NCBI GenBank assembly: GCA_017543905.1
Contig: JAFYFC010000029.1
Coordinates: forward strand, 1 to 64,000
Length of the DNA: 64,000 bases
Source of the DNA: Clostridia bacterium
GTDB lineage: Bacteria; Bacillota; Clostridia; Christensenellales; Aristaeellaceae
Direction of reading: 5' to 3'
Position numbers and translations under genes: made by a program
The notes under the pieces: model-generated
What the model saw: only the letters and a program-made list of their open reading frames with translations
The model's database searches: none
What the model was told of the DNA's origin: nothing
Part shown: in pieces, positions 1-8,203 of the stretch
How the letters are laid out: each line of letters starts with the position of its first letter
Position numbering within the stretch: position 1 is the first letter of the stretch

Positions 1-898
1 CGCCGGGACCGCCGCCCCAGCCGCCGCGCCCGCCCATGCCGAAGCCTTCCGTGCGCTGCTCGGTAGACGCGGTATAGCCGCCGCCCGTCTTTATGATTAT
101 GCTGCCGCCGCTTATAAGCACGCGCGTTTCGGCGTCTATGCCGTCGCCCTCAGCGGAAATGAACACCTCGCCGCCGCTTATTTCTGTGAAGCCTTTGCCG
201 TCCTTTTCGGCGTTCGTGCTTTTTATTCCGTTTGACGCGCTCTCTATGCATACGCGCCCGCCGGATATGCTCACGGAATCCTTGCCGTGTATACCCGTGC
301 CCGCGCTTACGCAAAACAGGCTGCCGGACAGGATTTTTATGTCGTCGGTCGAGTGCACGGCCTTGTTCGCGCCGCTCGTTACATAGATTTCTCCCTCGCC
401 CTCGAATACGAGATCAGCCTTGGAATACACCGCCGCGTCCCACGCGTCCGCTTCCGTATAGGTGCGCGCGCTGTCCTTTATCAGGTTTACAGAGTCCTCG
501 CAGGATATGAGTCTTACGCTTTTGTCCTGCTTCACCACGTTTATCGCAGGGCCGTCCGCAGGCTCGATACACACGCCGTTCAGGTACAGCTCGGTTTTTT
601 TGTCATCCTTGACGTTTATTTCCACCGTACCGGAAAACTCGCCCGAGAGCAGGTAGCTGCCCGCGGCGCTTATCAGAAGCTTGCCGCCTGAATATGCAGC
701 GCCGTCTCCATCGATTACAGCACTTTCACCGTCGAACATGATCACGCAGTCGCACTCCGCCTGAGCGCCCTGCACGGCCTGCGCGGGCACGTTTATCGCG
801 GGCACGCTCACGAAAGCGTCTTCAACCGCCGCGCCGCTTATGGGCATAAGCGCGATGCACAGCGCGGCGCAGATGAGTTTCAGTATTAATTTTTTCAT
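1..898 (-). CDS. Secreted carbohydrate-binding beta-helix protein (Cthe_2159-like), C-terminus cut by window edge
   Basis: The minus-strand frame is open from an ATG at 898 to the window edge, giving about 299 residues with no stop. It begins with MKK and a hydrophobic signal peptide. It then shows the repetitive short beta strands and ISGG turns typical of the carbohydrate-binding domain family that contains Cthe_2159 of Clostridium thermocellum, a calcium-dependent beta-helix protein that binds plant cell-wall polysaccharide. The visible part ends in a Gly-rich stretch (GMGGRGGWGGGPG). An AAGGAG ribosome site lies just upstream of the ATG. By family it should be extracellular and bind glycans. 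Its full length and any catalytic role cannot be seen here. Confidence 0.75.
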   Translation of the reverse strand, partial: MKKLILKLICAALCIALMPISGAAVEDAFVSVPAINVPAQAVQGAQAECDCVIMFDGESAVIDGDGAAYSGGKLLISAAGSYLLSGEFSGTVEINVKDDKKTELYLNGVCIEPADGPAINVVKQDKSVRLISCEDSVNLIKDSARTYTEADAWDAAVYSKADLVFEGEGEIYVTSGANKAVHSTDDIKILSGSLFCVSAGTGIHGKDSVSISGGRVCIESASNGIKSTNAEKDGKGFTEISGGEVFISAEGDGIDAETRVLISGGSIIIKTGGGYTASTEQRTEGFGMGGRGGWGGGPG

Positions 899-1046
899 AT
901 TTTTCTCCTTCGGCGTTTACAGTTTATATTTGCATTGTAAATGAGCTTTGCGACGTTCATATTATGTAAATCATAATTTGGCCTTCAGAAATTTTGTTTT
1001 TGGGTAAAAAAAGAGCCGGAACGTTTGCGCGCTCCGGCAATTTGGT

Positions 1047-1769
1047 TTATTCGCCCGTCTGTATTTCGATGAGCGTATACGGTTTATCGCCGTTGAATAT
1101 ACCGATTTTCCATGTGTCTGCGTCCTTCGTGCCCTTTACGAGCGCGGTATCGCCGTATTTCAGGGAGGCTTTGTAGATTATACGCAGCGCGCGCACGCGC
1201 TGTGCGTCCTCGTCCGGCAGCAGCTCCAGCGCGTAGTCGAAATACGCCACGTTGTGCACGTGAGCGTTAAAGTCTATGTCGCTTCTGCGCACGCGCAGGC
1301 TCAGCTCCCGCTCGAACGTGTCCGGCAGCGTCATGCGGTAGCTGTCGTTTACGAACAGGCTCTTCATTTCCGGTTTATAGGCGCTTATCAGCTCCGGCGT
1401 GAGCTTCGTCACGCGGCCCGTACGCAGGTCCAGCAGTACGAACGTCATGCGCGCCTTTACCATCTCCGCGCCGGTTCCGTCCAGCAGATGCGCGTCGCGG
1501 TAAGAATGCACGGGCGATACCTCCGTGCCCACCGTCCACGTTTCCACCCTCAGCGCGTCCGAATGCGAGGGCAGACGGTTTACCTGTACCTGCCAGCCCG
1601 TGAGCACCCACGCGGCGCCCTTTTCGTGACCCTCGAGCACGTCGTCGTTGGCCGCGCGCGAATGATGCATAGCTGCGTTCTCAAAGAGCTTTATCACGGC
1701 CGAAACCGTCATATTCCCGCGCGAATCGAAATCCTCCACCCGCGCGACCACGTTTTCAGAATAGATCAT
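1047..1769 (-). CDS. Acyl-ACP thioesterase
   Basis: This 240-residue protein has the double hot-dog layout of bacterial acyl-ACP thioesterases (the FatA/FatB-related family). An N-terminal half has the ENAAMHHS segment, and a C-terminal half has the RRSDIDFNAHVHNVAYFDYA-type motif carrying the conserved Asn and His. The family hydrolyses acyl-ACP to release free fatty acid in the cytoplasm. The frame could start at a TTG two codons earlier, but the GGAG site sits about nine bases from the ATG at 1769 and too close to the TTG, so the ATG is chosen. It stands alone between divergent or unrelated neighbours. The chain length of its substrate cannot be read from the sequence. Confidence 0.87.
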   Translation of the reverse strand: MIYSENVVARVEDFDSRGNMTVSAVIKLFENAAMHHSRAANDDVLEGHEKGAAWVLTGWQVQVNRLPSHSDALRVETWTVGTEVSPVHSYRDAHLLDGTGAEMVKARMTFVLLDLRTGRVTKLTPELISAYKPEMKSLFVNDSYRMTLPDTFERELSLRVRRSDIDFNAHVHNVAYFDYALELLPDEDAQRVRALRIIYKASLKYGDTALVKGTKDADTWKIGIFNGDKPYTLIEIQTGE

Positions 1770-2042
1770 ATGCAATAACTCCGTTATTCGATTTGCGGTT
1801 TTGTGTATTATACGCCCGGAATGCTAAGAATCAAGGGAATGACGGAAAAATCGGTTGTCAGAATGGCTGCGGATTATGTATTATGTTATATATGGTTATT
1901 TTTGCTTGCTTACTGCAATGATAATTAGCGCATATTGATTCGATGTCTGTACTCTGGCAAAGCAATTAAACCGAAGATTATGCAAAAATCTGTATGTTGT
2001 AAAGAATGACCCTTAATTAAGTATATTTGATGCGGGACGGTT

Positions 2043-2246
2043 TTATTCCCCCTCCGGCACTACAGTTACAATATCAAGCGCGGATTCTAAAAGCATATTG
2101 ATTATCTCATTCCTGCTACGGTTGGTTTGCACAGACAGCTTATCCAGCCGCGCTATCGTTTCGTCCTTCATGCGGACGGATACTACCTTGTGTCCGTCTT
2201 CACCCTTAATGGCAGACTTCTTTGAAATTCGGATTTCCGGTTTCAT
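2043..2246 (-). CDS. Ribbon-helix-helix (CopG/Arc-type) DNA-binding protein
   Basis: This is a protein of about 67 residues. The central region has the pattern VSVRM followed by two short helices (ETIARLDKLSVQT, then SRNEIINMLLESAL), which is the ribbon-helix-helix fold of CopG/Arc repressors. Proteins of this size bind DNA as dimers and often regulate their own gene or serve as antitoxins. I chose the ATG at 2246 over a GTG four codons earlier because GAGAGG overlaps the GTG region. It is divergent from the A+T-rich secreted-protein gene at 2376, so that shared intergenic space is the natural place for its operator. No toxin partner is adjacent. Confidence 0.72.
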   Translation of the reverse strand: MKPEIRISKKSAIKGEDGHKVVSVRMKDETIARLDKLSVQTNRSRNEIINMLLESALDIVTVVPEGE

Positions 2247-2282
2247 TGCTTTAATCACCTCTCAAAACACAATAATTATATC

Positions 2283-2312
2283 TTGACAGACATCAAATTT
2301 ATATGTTAGAAT
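2283..2312 (+). promoter_or_regulatory. SigA-type promoter for the secreted protein gene at 2376
   Basis: The -35 is TTGACA (2283-2288) and the -10 is TAGAAT (2307-2312), with an 18-base spacer. It lies about 60 bases before the GAGGAGG ribosome site of the downstream gene. Confidence 0.6.
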
Positions 2313-2375
2313 AATGTAGTTATTATTGTAGTTTTTTGAATATACCACATGTTCGATGAATGAGGAGGACAAACA

Positions 2376-3125
2376 ATGAAAAGGATACTTGCTTTAGTCG
2401 TATGCGCATTTATGCTTATCTCCTGTGCTTTAGCAGAAGATTATGATTTGGAAGGAATGGATTTTGACTCACTACTAGCACTTAAAGAAGCTGTAGATCG
2501 CGAATACTATTCTCGTCAAGAAGCAAAAGGTATAAGTTTTGCACCAGGCACCTACATAGTAGGAATTGACATCAAGCCCGGAAGATACTATGTCAAGATG
2601 GTTGAGCCAAGTCCAGATGGTAGCGCGTTAGTAAACATTGATAAAGACTTAGAAACATATGGAAAACGTTTGACCGTGTATGCGGAGATTTCTTTACTAT
2701 TCACAAGTTTAGATTCCGAACAAAAGAATATCCGAGTGGAAAGTGGAAATGTTCTAGAAATAGAGCACGGTTCCATATTATTCTCTAGTTCGCCTATTAA
2801 TCAAGATGATTATTACGTATATAGAGCACCCGAAGGTACATATGTCCCATCTGGAGTTTATATAGTTGGAGAAGATATTCCAGCCGGCAAGTATAATGTA
2901 TATTCTGGAACTATCCATGGTGGATATGCAAGAATATTCTACAGTAAAGAAACCTACGACAAAACTAAGTTTAAGACCAATGATGACGAACATGTTTTCG
3001 TTGAAGTACGGTCGACAGATTACTATCAAACAATTACATTAGAAAATGGTTATTATGTCAAAGTTGAAAGAGACATAGTAATGAAAAAATCAGATTACAA
3101 AAAACCGATACTTTCATTTGATTGA
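2376..3125 (+). CDS. Secreted or lipid-anchored protein of unknown function with two repeated modules
   Basis: I do not recognise a named function. The 249-residue protein has a signal peptide. LISC at residues 14-17 could be a lipobox (lipoprotein), or cleavage could follow ALA at 18-20. Two related modules are visible, one starting near GTYIVGIDIKPGRYYV and one near GVYIVGEDIPAGKYNV. Each is a short beta-rich segment with the sequence Tyr-Ile-Val-Gly-x-Asp-Ile-x-x-Gly. This arrangement is seen in many uncharacterised Firmicutes surface proteins. The gene is clearly A+T-richer than its flanks. It has its own promoter and a strong GAGGAGG site. It sits directly before what looks like the tail of another gene, which suggests a recent insertion. 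Confidence 0.75.
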   Translation: MKRILALVVCAFMLISCALAEDYDLEGMDFDSLLALKEAVDREYYSRQEAKGISFAPGTYIVGIDIKPGRYYVKMVEPSPDGSALVNIDKDLETYGKRLTVYAEISLLFTSLDSEQKNIRVESGNVLEIEHGSILFSSSPINQDDYYVYRAPEGTYVPSGVYIVGEDIPAGKYNVYSGTIHGGYARIFYSKETYDKTKFKTNDDEHVFVEVRSTDYYQTITLENGYYVKVERDIVMKKSDYKKPILSFD

Positions 3126-3127
3126 TT

Positions 3128-3172
3128 CTGGCAAGTGGCAAGAAGTATTTCAAAGTCGAGCCGCTGCGCTGA
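3128..3172 (+). pseudogene. Possible C-terminal remnant of a DUF4160-type gene
   Basis: Just after the stop of the preceding gene, a short open frame reads LASGKKYFKVEPLR and then stops, 15 bases before the DUF2442 start. DUF4160 proteins, the usual upstream partners of DUF2442, often end in a similar K-x-x-K-I/V-E-P-L sequence. I infer that the rest of that gene was lost or replaced. The fragment is short, so this is weak. Confidence 0.3.
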
Positions 3173-3187
3173 AAGGAGGCCGCCGAT

Positions 3188-3427
3188 ATGTATCCAAAGG
3201 CTGTCAAGGTAGAACCGCTGTCTGACTACAGGCTTGAAGTTACTTTCAATAACGGTGAAACGCGCGTGTTTGACGTTAAGCCGTATCTGCGCGGAGAATG
3301 GTTTTCAGAGCTATTGGACGAAGCGGTATTCCGGCAGGTAAAAGTCGCGGGGCTGTCGGTTGCGTGGCCAGACGGACAGGATATCGCGCCGGATTGTCTG
3401 TATGCCAATGCGGTCGCGATCGCGTAA
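3188..3427 (+). CDS. DUF2442 domain-containing protein
   Basis: This 79-residue protein has the DUF2442 pattern: an N-terminal V-x-P-L-x-x-Y-x-L-x-V-T-F strand pair, then GETRVFDVKPYL, the W-F-x-x-L segment, and a C-terminal WPDGQDIAPDCLY. The family is small and of unknown molecular function. It is commonly encoded next to DUF4160 proteins in toxin-antitoxin-like pairs. A strong AAAGGAGG site precedes the ATG. Here the usual partner is missing apart from a possible tail remnant immediately upstream. The gene ends about 140 bases before a strong hairpin. Confidence 0.85.
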   Translation: MYPKAVKVEPLSDYRLEVTFNNGETRVFDVKPYLRGEWFSELLDEAVFRQVKVAGLSVAWPDGQDIAPDCLYANAVAIA

Positions 3428-3568
3428 ACCGATACGCATTACGGCATAAATGGAAAGATTTTGTGTATTCTGAACATTCAGGCTTGACGGTGATTCTCGA
3501 ATATGCTTGGGAAAAGGCTGTCAACGCAAATGAATAATGAATACTGAAAACTGAATAATGAATGATAC

Positions 3569-3606
3569 AAAGCAAACCCCGCTACCTGCGCAGCGGGGTT
3601 TGCTTT
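3569..3606 (-). terminator. Strong hairpin ending the tRNA cluster, probably bidirectional
   Basis: A perfect 15-bp stem (3569-3583 with 3592-3606) encloses an 8-base loop and has A/T-rich ends. It lies three bases past the 3' end of tRNA-Lys on the minus strand and also downstream of the plus-strand DUF2442 gene. Confidence 0.75.
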
Positions 3607-3608
3607 GA

Positions 3609-3681
3609 TGACTCATCGGGGATTCGAACCCCGGACACCCTGATTAAAAGTCAGGTGCTCTACCTACTGAGCTAATGAATC
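3609..3681 (-). tRNA. tRNA-Lys (anticodon TTT)
   Basis: The cloverleaf folds with a 7-bp acceptor (GATTCAT with ATGAGTC, one G-T pair), an anticodon loop containing TTT, and a canonical GGTTCGAATCC T arm. The discriminator is A. The 3' CCA is not encoded. It is last in a four-tRNA transcript. Confidence 0.95.
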
Positions 3682-3688
3682 GCGTCTT

Positions 3689-3761
3689 CTGGGGTGGCTG
3701 GGTTCGAACCAGCGAATCCGGGAGTCAAAGCCCCGTGCCTTAACCGCTTGGCTACACCCCA
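3689..3761 (-). tRNA. tRNA-Gln (anticodon TTG)
   Basis: The acceptor is TGGGGTG with CACCCCA, the anticodon loop is CTTTGAC with anticodon TTG, and the T arm holds GGTTCGAACC. The discriminator is G. CCA is not encoded. Confidence 0.95.
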
Positions 3762-3778
3762 GCATAAAAAAAGAAGAG

Positions 3779-3853
3779 GGTGAATAGTGGGGCTCGAACC
3801 CACGACCTCCAGGGCCACAACCTGGCACTCTAACCAACTGAGCTACATCCACC
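3779..3853 (-). tRNA. tRNA-His (anticodon GTG) with encoded G-1
   Basis: The anticodon loop is TTGTGGC with anticodon GTG. The acceptor is GTGGATG with TATTCAC. The extra 5' G at position -1, which histidyl-tRNA synthetase requires, is in the DNA (3853) opposite a C discriminator (3779). CCA is not encoded. Confidence 0.94.
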
Positions 3854-3860
3854 ATATCTG

Positions 3861-3934
<74 letters not shown>

Positions 3935-3975
3935 ATGTTCCGCTTGAGGAGCGAATTCCCCGCTGACAGATTGAT

Positions 3976-4004
3976 ATTATAGCACATGCAAACCGCCATG
4001 TAAA
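3976..4004 (-). promoter_or_regulatory. SigA-type promoter of the tRNA cluster
   Basis: On the minus strand the -35 is TTTACA (3999-4004) and the -10 is TATAAT (3976-3981), with a 17-base spacer. A TG one base before the -10 makes it an extended -10 as well. The first tRNA starts about 40 bases downstream. Confidence 0.8.
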
Positions 4005-4065
4005 CCGCTTTTGCCGATTTGACAATAATTTTACCTAACAGGCGCGCCGCGTAATACAGCCTTGC

Positions 4066-4095
4066 TTGCGGCGCGTGCGCGGGGAGTGCTAAAAT
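4066..4095 (+). promoter_or_regulatory. Possible promoter of cca
   Basis: The -35-like TTGCGG (4066-4071) and the -10 TAAAAT (4090-4095) are 18 bases apart, and the -10 is preceded by TGC (extended -10). It is divergent from the tRNA promoter. Confidence 0.45.
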
Positions 4096-4122
4096 CCGTT
4101 TATAAAGCGAGCGGAGACGGAT

Positions 4123-5454
4123 ATGAGAATACCTGAAGACGTACTGTACATAATACACAGGCTGGAGGAAAGCGGATACGAGGCGTATACCGTGGGCGGC
4201 TGCGTAAGGGACGCGCTTATCGGACTGGAGCCGCACGACTGGGACATAACGACCAGCGCGCTGCCGGAGGAGATGCAAGCGTGCTTCAGCAGCCTGCGCA
4301 CGATAGAAACGGGACTGAAGCACGGCACGCTTACGGTAATGCTGCACGGCAAGGGCTACGAGGTGACCACGTACCGCGTGGACGGCACGTACTCCGACCA
4401 CCGCCGTCCCGACAGCGTGCGTTTCGTGCGCGAGCTTAGCATGGACCTCGCGCGGCGCGATTTTACCGTAAACGCGATGGCCACGCGCGACGGCGTGGAA
4501 ATAATAGACCTCTACGGCGGGCGGGACGATCTCAAAAACGGCGTTATCCGCTGCGTAGGCGTGCCGGAGGGCAGGTTCGGCGAGGACGCGCTGCGCATAC
4601 TCAGGGCGCTGCGCTTCGCGTCCGTATACGATTTCAGGATAGAGGAGGGCACGTCCCGCGCCGCGTTCAGCTTAAAGGATACGCTCTCGAACGTATCCGC
4701 AGAGCGGATTTTTACGGAGCTCAAAAAGCTGCTGTGCGGAAAGGGCGCCGAGCGCATACTGCTTAATTATCCCGAAATAATCTTCACGATACTGCCGGAG
4801 CTCTCCCCCATGCTGACGTGCAGTCAAAACAGCCCGCATCACGCCTACGACGTCTGGACGCATACGGCGAAAACGGTGGGCTTTGCGCCCGCGGACAGCG
4901 TGTACCGGCTCACGATGCTGTTTCACGACTCCGGAAAGCCGAAGGCGCATACCGTCGGAGACGACGGTTTGGACCATTTCAGGCAGCATCAGCTCTACAG
5001 CCGAGACATAGCCGAGACGTGCCTTCTGCGCCTTAAAAGCGACACAAACACGCTGCGCAGCGTATGCCGCCTGGTGCTTGAGCACGACCTGCGCCTGCCA
5101 GCGACCGAAAGAGCGGTAAAGGAGCAGATGATAAGACTGGGAAGCGACTTCTTTATGAGCCTCTTCCCCGTTTTCAGAGCAGATCTTTTGGCGCAAAATC
5201 CCGCGCTCGTGCCCGAAAAGGCCGCGCACGTGGACGCGCTGGAGAAAATCGCGCGAAAGCTGATAGACAAAAACGCGCCGCTGTCGCTCTCCGCGCTCGC
5301 CGTAAACGGAAACGATCTCGCGTCCGTCGGCATACGCGGAAAGGCGGCGGGCGAGACGCTTAAGATGCTGCTTAACGAAGTGGCGTTTGACGGTCTGCCC
5401 AACGAAAAAAGCACGCTGCTCAAGCGGGCGCAGCGCGCGAATGATCAGGCGTGA
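4123..5454 (+). CDS. cca: CCA tRNA nucleotidyltransferase
   Basis: This 443-residue enzyme adds or repairs the 3' CCA of tRNAs in the cytoplasm. The class II nucleotidyltransferase head is at the N-terminus: GGCVRD at residues 25-30 and the metal-binding pair D39/D41 in HDWDIT, then an RRDFTVNA motif near 115. The middle carries the tRNA-binding helical region. The C-terminal half has an HD phosphohydrolase domain (HHAYDVWTH and FHDSGK). A GGAG site precedes the ATG. The gene is divergent from four tRNA genes that all lack encoded CCA, so the cell depends on this activity. It converges with the hydrolase gene, leaving four bases between stop codons. Confidence 0.93.
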   Translation: MRIPEDVLYIIHRLEESGYEAYTVGGCVRDALIGLEPHDWDITTSALPEEMQACFSSLRTIETGLKHGTLTVMLHGKGYEVTTYRVDGTYSDHRRPDSVRFVRELSMDLARRDFTVNAMATRDGVEIIDLYGGRDDLKNGVIRCVGVPEGRFGEDALRILRALRFASVYDFRIEEGTSRAAFSLKDTLSNVSAERIFTELKKLLCGKGAERILLNYPEIIFTILPELSPMLTCSQNSPHHAYDVWTHTAKTVGFAPADSVYRLTMLFHDSGKPKAHTVGDDGLDHFRQHQLYSRDIAETCLLRLKSDTNTLRSVCRLVLEHDLRLPATERAVKEQMIRLGSDFFMSLFPVFRADLLAQNPALVPEKAAHVDALEKIARKLIDKNAPLSLSALAVNGNDLASVGIRGKAAGETLKMLLNEVAFDGLPNEKSTLLKRAQRANDQA

Positions 5455-5458
5455 CGCG

Positions 5459-6379
5459 TTACAGCCACGCGGTCAGGCGGTTGGTATAGTCGTGTATCAC
5501 CTCGGGCGCGGCGGGTTCGTTGTGCAGCTCGTGGCGCAGGCCCTCGTAGGTTTTATGCTCCGCGCGCGCAAGTCCGCGCTCCTTTAAGAACCTTTCGCCC
5601 TCTGAAGCACCTTTCTCGCCGTCTGCACAGGGGTCGTCGCCGCCCGCAGCGATAAACACGGGCAGCATGCCGCTCACCTTCTCCCAGCCTTTTTTATCGT
5701 AGGCTTCGCTCATCAGATCAAGCAGCGACATATAGCCGTCCACGGTGCACAGTCCGCCGCAGAGCGGGTCCTCTTCATATTCCTTGACCTTCTGAGGATC
5801 GCTGTTCAGCCAGCTGAAGGGCGACGCTTCTCCCTTGAACTTGGCGGAATAATTGTCAAACATCAGCTTGCTCACGCTCTTGTCGCGGAAGCGCTCGCCC
5901 TTGAACGTGCGCTTGAGTTTTAAATACTGTTTGCCCGCGCCTATCGCGCCGTTATACGCCGGCAGCGCGCTGAGTATCACGCCGCTCACGCCCGTGCCCC
6001 AGCGCTTGGCGCAGCACAGTGCGATAAGCGCGCCCATGCTGTGCCCGTACAGGTACAATTTCAGTGTGGGATAGCGGCGCAAAAGCTCGTCTCTGAACGC
6101 CTCCATGTCGCGGATAACGCCCTTCGCGCCCGCACCGTAGGTGTAGCCGTAATCGTCGGGAGACTTAACGCTCTTGCCGTAGCCGCGCTGGTCGAGTATA
6201 CCGCACACGAAGCCGATCTCGTTAAAGCGGCGCATAAGCGGCAAAAAGCGGTCTTTGTATTCCATTATGCTGTGCATAAGCAGTACGATGCCCTTCGGCT
6301 TATCGTCCGGCTCGGTTATAAGACAGCTGAGCGGAAGCGAGTCGACCGGAGAAAGCAGCGTAAACCCGGTTTCATTCAT
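5459..6379 (-). CDS. Alpha/beta hydrolase (monoacylglycerol lipase / serine aminopeptidase S33 type)
   Basis: This 306-residue protein has the alpha/beta-hydrolase core. The nucleophile elbow GHSMG puts the catalytic Ser at residue 114. An Asp follows in GGDDPCAD near 250, and a His in GLRHELHNE near 280. There is no signal peptide, so it is probably cytoplasmic and acts on an ester such as monoacylglycerol or lysophospholipid; the exact substrate is not readable. An AGAGGTGA ribosome site precedes the ATG. It has its own promoter, whose -35 nearly touches that of the divergent transporter gene. Confidence 0.82.
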   Translation of the reverse strand: MNETGFTLLSPVDSLPLSCLITEPDDKPKGIVLLMHSIMEYKDRFLPLMRRFNEIGFVCGILDQRGYGKSVKSPDDYGYTYGAGAKGVIRDMEAFRDELLRRYPTLKLYLYGHSMGALIALCCAKRWGTGVSGVILSALPAYNGAIGAGKQYLKLKRTFKGERFRDKSVSKLMFDNYSAKFKGEASPFSWLNSDPQKVKEYEEDPLCGGLCTVDGYMSLLDLMSEAYDKKGWEKVSGMLPVFIAAGGDDPCADGEKGASEGERFLKERGLARAEHKTYEGLRHELHNEPAAPEVIHDYTNRLTAWL

Positions 6380-6469
6380 ATAAAGTCACCTCTGAAAGAA
6401 TTGATTCGTGTTTTAGCGCAGCTCTTCGCGGGAGCGTTCAGCTGACAAACGCAGAAGCCCCGCATTCAC

Positions 6470-6498
6470 ATTTTAACAGATTCTTACTTGATATGCAA
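6470..6498 (-). promoter_or_regulatory. Promoter of the hydrolase gene
   Basis: On the minus strand the -35 is TTGCAT (6493-6498) and the -10 is TAAAAT (6470-6475) after a 17-base spacer, with TGT just before the -10. Its -35 shares base 6493 with the -35 of the divergent plus-strand promoter. Confidence 0.65.
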
Positions 6499-6515
6499 GC
6501 ACATTTGAGTATAAT
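6488..6515 (+). promoter_or_regulatory. Promoter of the panT-like/coaX operon
   Basis: The -35 is TTGATA (6488-6493) and the -10 is TATAAT (6510-6515), spacer 16. About 80 bases of leader follow before the ATG at 6605. The leader can form short hairpins (for example GGGC with GCCC near 6574-6590), but I see no known riboswitch. Confidence 0.7.
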
Positions 6516-6604
6516 TCCGCTCACGGCGATATTCGATGAAATCGCACGCAGGGCAAATCCATAATTTCGTAGGGCATCCATCGAGAGCCCGAACGGAGGC
6601 ACAG

Positions 6605-7366
6605 ATGAAAAATATTTCTCTTAAGCTGTTTATCACCACCGCCGCGATCGCGGCAATCGTTTTCGTGCTCGGTCTTACTCCCCTTGGAATAATCCCGCTG
6701 GGATTCATGAACGTTACGATACTGTGCATACCCGTGATCGTCGGCGTATTGACCCTGGGTCTTAAATCAGGTTTGATACTCGGCGCGTGCTTCGGGCTTG
6801 CAAGCACGCTGCGCGCCTTCGGCATACCGACTCCCGCGTCTGCACTGGTTTCAAACCTGATGGCGAAGCAGCCGCTGCTCGTAATCCTCATGAGCATGCT
6901 GCCGCGTCTGGCGGTGCCGGCAGTCAGCTTTTTTGCCTACAGGTTTTCGGTGCGCTTTACTTCACAGGTAAAGCGTTTCCCTGCGCTTACTAAAGCGGCG
7001 GATTCGCTGGTGTTCATAATAGCCTTCCCCGCGCTTATGATCGCGCTGTACGCGTTTAAGCTGTTCCCGTTCTGGCTGACCGCGCTAATGTTCGTGCTGT
7101 TTGCGGCGTTCGAAATGCTGTTTGCCAGCAAATCGGACAATTCGAGCCTGATACTCGCCTCGTGCGCGGGCTCGCTTACGAACACTGTGCTGTATCTGGG
7201 GCTCATGCTGCTGTTTTACCGTATGTGCGGGATCGACACGCAGGCCGTGCTTAATCTGATCGCGGGCACGGGCATAATCGCGGGCGGCACGGAAGCGATG
7301 GCGGCCGCGATACTCACTCCTCCGATAATCGCCGCGCTGCGCCGCGCGCACCTGAGCTATATTTAA
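6605..7366 (+). CDS. ECF transporter substrate-binding (S) component, probably for pantothenate (PanT-like)
   Basis: This is a protein of about 253 residues with at least six strongly hydrophobic segments and the small, Gly/Ala-rich helices of ECF-transporter S components. These bind a vitamin in the membrane and work with the shared EcfA/EcfT energising module, which is not in this window. The next gene, 10 bases downstream, is the pantothenate kinase coaX. That pairing makes pantothenate the likely ligand, because uptake and phosphorylation trap it for coenzyme A synthesis. The frame extends upstream, but GGAGG five bases before the ATG at 6605 settles the start. Confidence 0.78.
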   Translation: MKNISLKLFITTAAIAAIVFVLGLTPLGIIPLGFMNVTILCIPVIVGVLTLGLKSGLILGACFGLASTLRAFGIPTPASALVSNLMAKQPLLVILMSMLPRLAVPAVSFFAYRFSVRFTSQVKRFPALTKAADSLVFIIAFPALMIALYAFKLFPFWLTALMFVLFAAFEMLFASKSDNSSLILASCAGSLTNTVLYLGLMLLFYRMCGIDTQAVLNLIAGTGIIAGGTEAMAAAILTPPIIAALRRAHLSYI

Positions 7367-7376
7367 GGAGACGTTT

Positions 7377-8141
7377 ATGATACTTACCCTCGACATCGGC
7401 AACACCAACATAAAAACCGCTCTCTTCGATGGGCAGAACATGCTCGCGTACTGGCGCATATCCACCAGCCGCACCATGACCAGCGACGAATACGGCATAA
7501 TGCTGCTTAACCTGTTCGCGCATAAGGGCATAAATCCCGGCGTAGTCGAGGGCATCGCGGTTTCCTCTGTCGTGCCTACGATCAATTTCACGATAGAGCA
7601 TATGTGCCAGACGTATTTCGGCATGCAGCCGATGCTGGTCGCGCCGGGCATAAAAACCGGTATACATATAAAGTACGACAATCCGAAGGAGCTGGGCAGC
7701 GACCGTATCGCGAACGCCGTCGCCAGCTACGAGCTTTACGGCGGGCCGTGCATATTCATAGACTTCGGCACCGCCACGAGCTTCGGCGCGCTGAACGCCG
7801 CGGGCGAGTTTTTAGGCGGCGCGATCTGTCCAGGCCTCAAGGTGACTGCGGACGCAATCGTAGACCGCACTGCGAAGCTGCCGCGCTTTGAGCTGGTGAA
7901 GCCCGCAAGCGTAATAGGCAAAAACACCGTGGCCAACCTGCAAAGCGGTATCCTGTACGGGCATATAGGCATGGTGAAGTACCTTATCCAGCGCATGAAG
8001 GAGGAGCTTTCCGGCGAATGCAAGGTAGTGGCGACCGGCGGCATGGCTCTGCTGGTCAGGGACGACGCCCCCGAAATCAACATACTGGACGGACTGCTCA
8101 CCCTGAAGGGATTAAGGCTGATCTACGAAAAAAACAGATAA
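7377..8141 (+). CDS. coaX: Type III pantothenate kinase
   Basis: This 254-residue cytoplasmic enzyme phosphorylates pantothenate, the first step of coenzyme A synthesis. The type III (CoaX, ASKHA-fold) signatures are clear: the N-terminal phosphate-binding LTLDIGNTNIKTALF (residues 3-17), GSDR at 107-110, DFGTATSF at 129-136, and a C-terminal ATGGMA. CoaX enzymes use monovalent cations and are not feedback-inhibited by CoA. A GGAG site precedes the ATG. It follows the PanT-like gene and is followed by a bidirectional terminator hairpin. Confidence 0.94.
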   Translation: MILTLDIGNTNIKTALFDGQNMLAYWRISTSRTMTSDEYGIMLLNLFAHKGINPGVVEGIAVSSVVPTINFTIEHMCQTYFGMQPMLVAPGIKTGIHIKYDNPKELGSDRIANAVASYELYGGPCIFIDFGTATSFGALNAAGEFLGGAICPGLKVTADAIVDRTAKLPRFELVKPASVIGKNTVANLQSGILYGHIGMVKYLIQRMKEELSGECKVVATGGMALLVRDDAPEINILDGLLTLKGLRLIYEKNR

Positions 8142-8144
8142 AAA

Positions 8145-8184
8145 ACAAAACCGCGAACCTGCAAATACGGATTCGCGGTTTTGT
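8145..8184. terminator. Bidirectional terminator between coaX and the convergent gene
   Basis: A 13-bp stem (8145-8157 with 8172-8184) has a CCGCG core and A/T-rich ends, so each strand leaves a T run after the hairpin. It lies between two convergent genes. Confidence 0.8.
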
Positions 8185-8203
8185 TATTAGGTATGTATTC
8201 CAG

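Noticed and set aside
3528..3568. Short AT-rich repeat (AATGAATAATGAATACTG-like)
   Set aside because: It is a brief imperfect direct and inverted repeat with no second copy seen in the window; too little to call an element.
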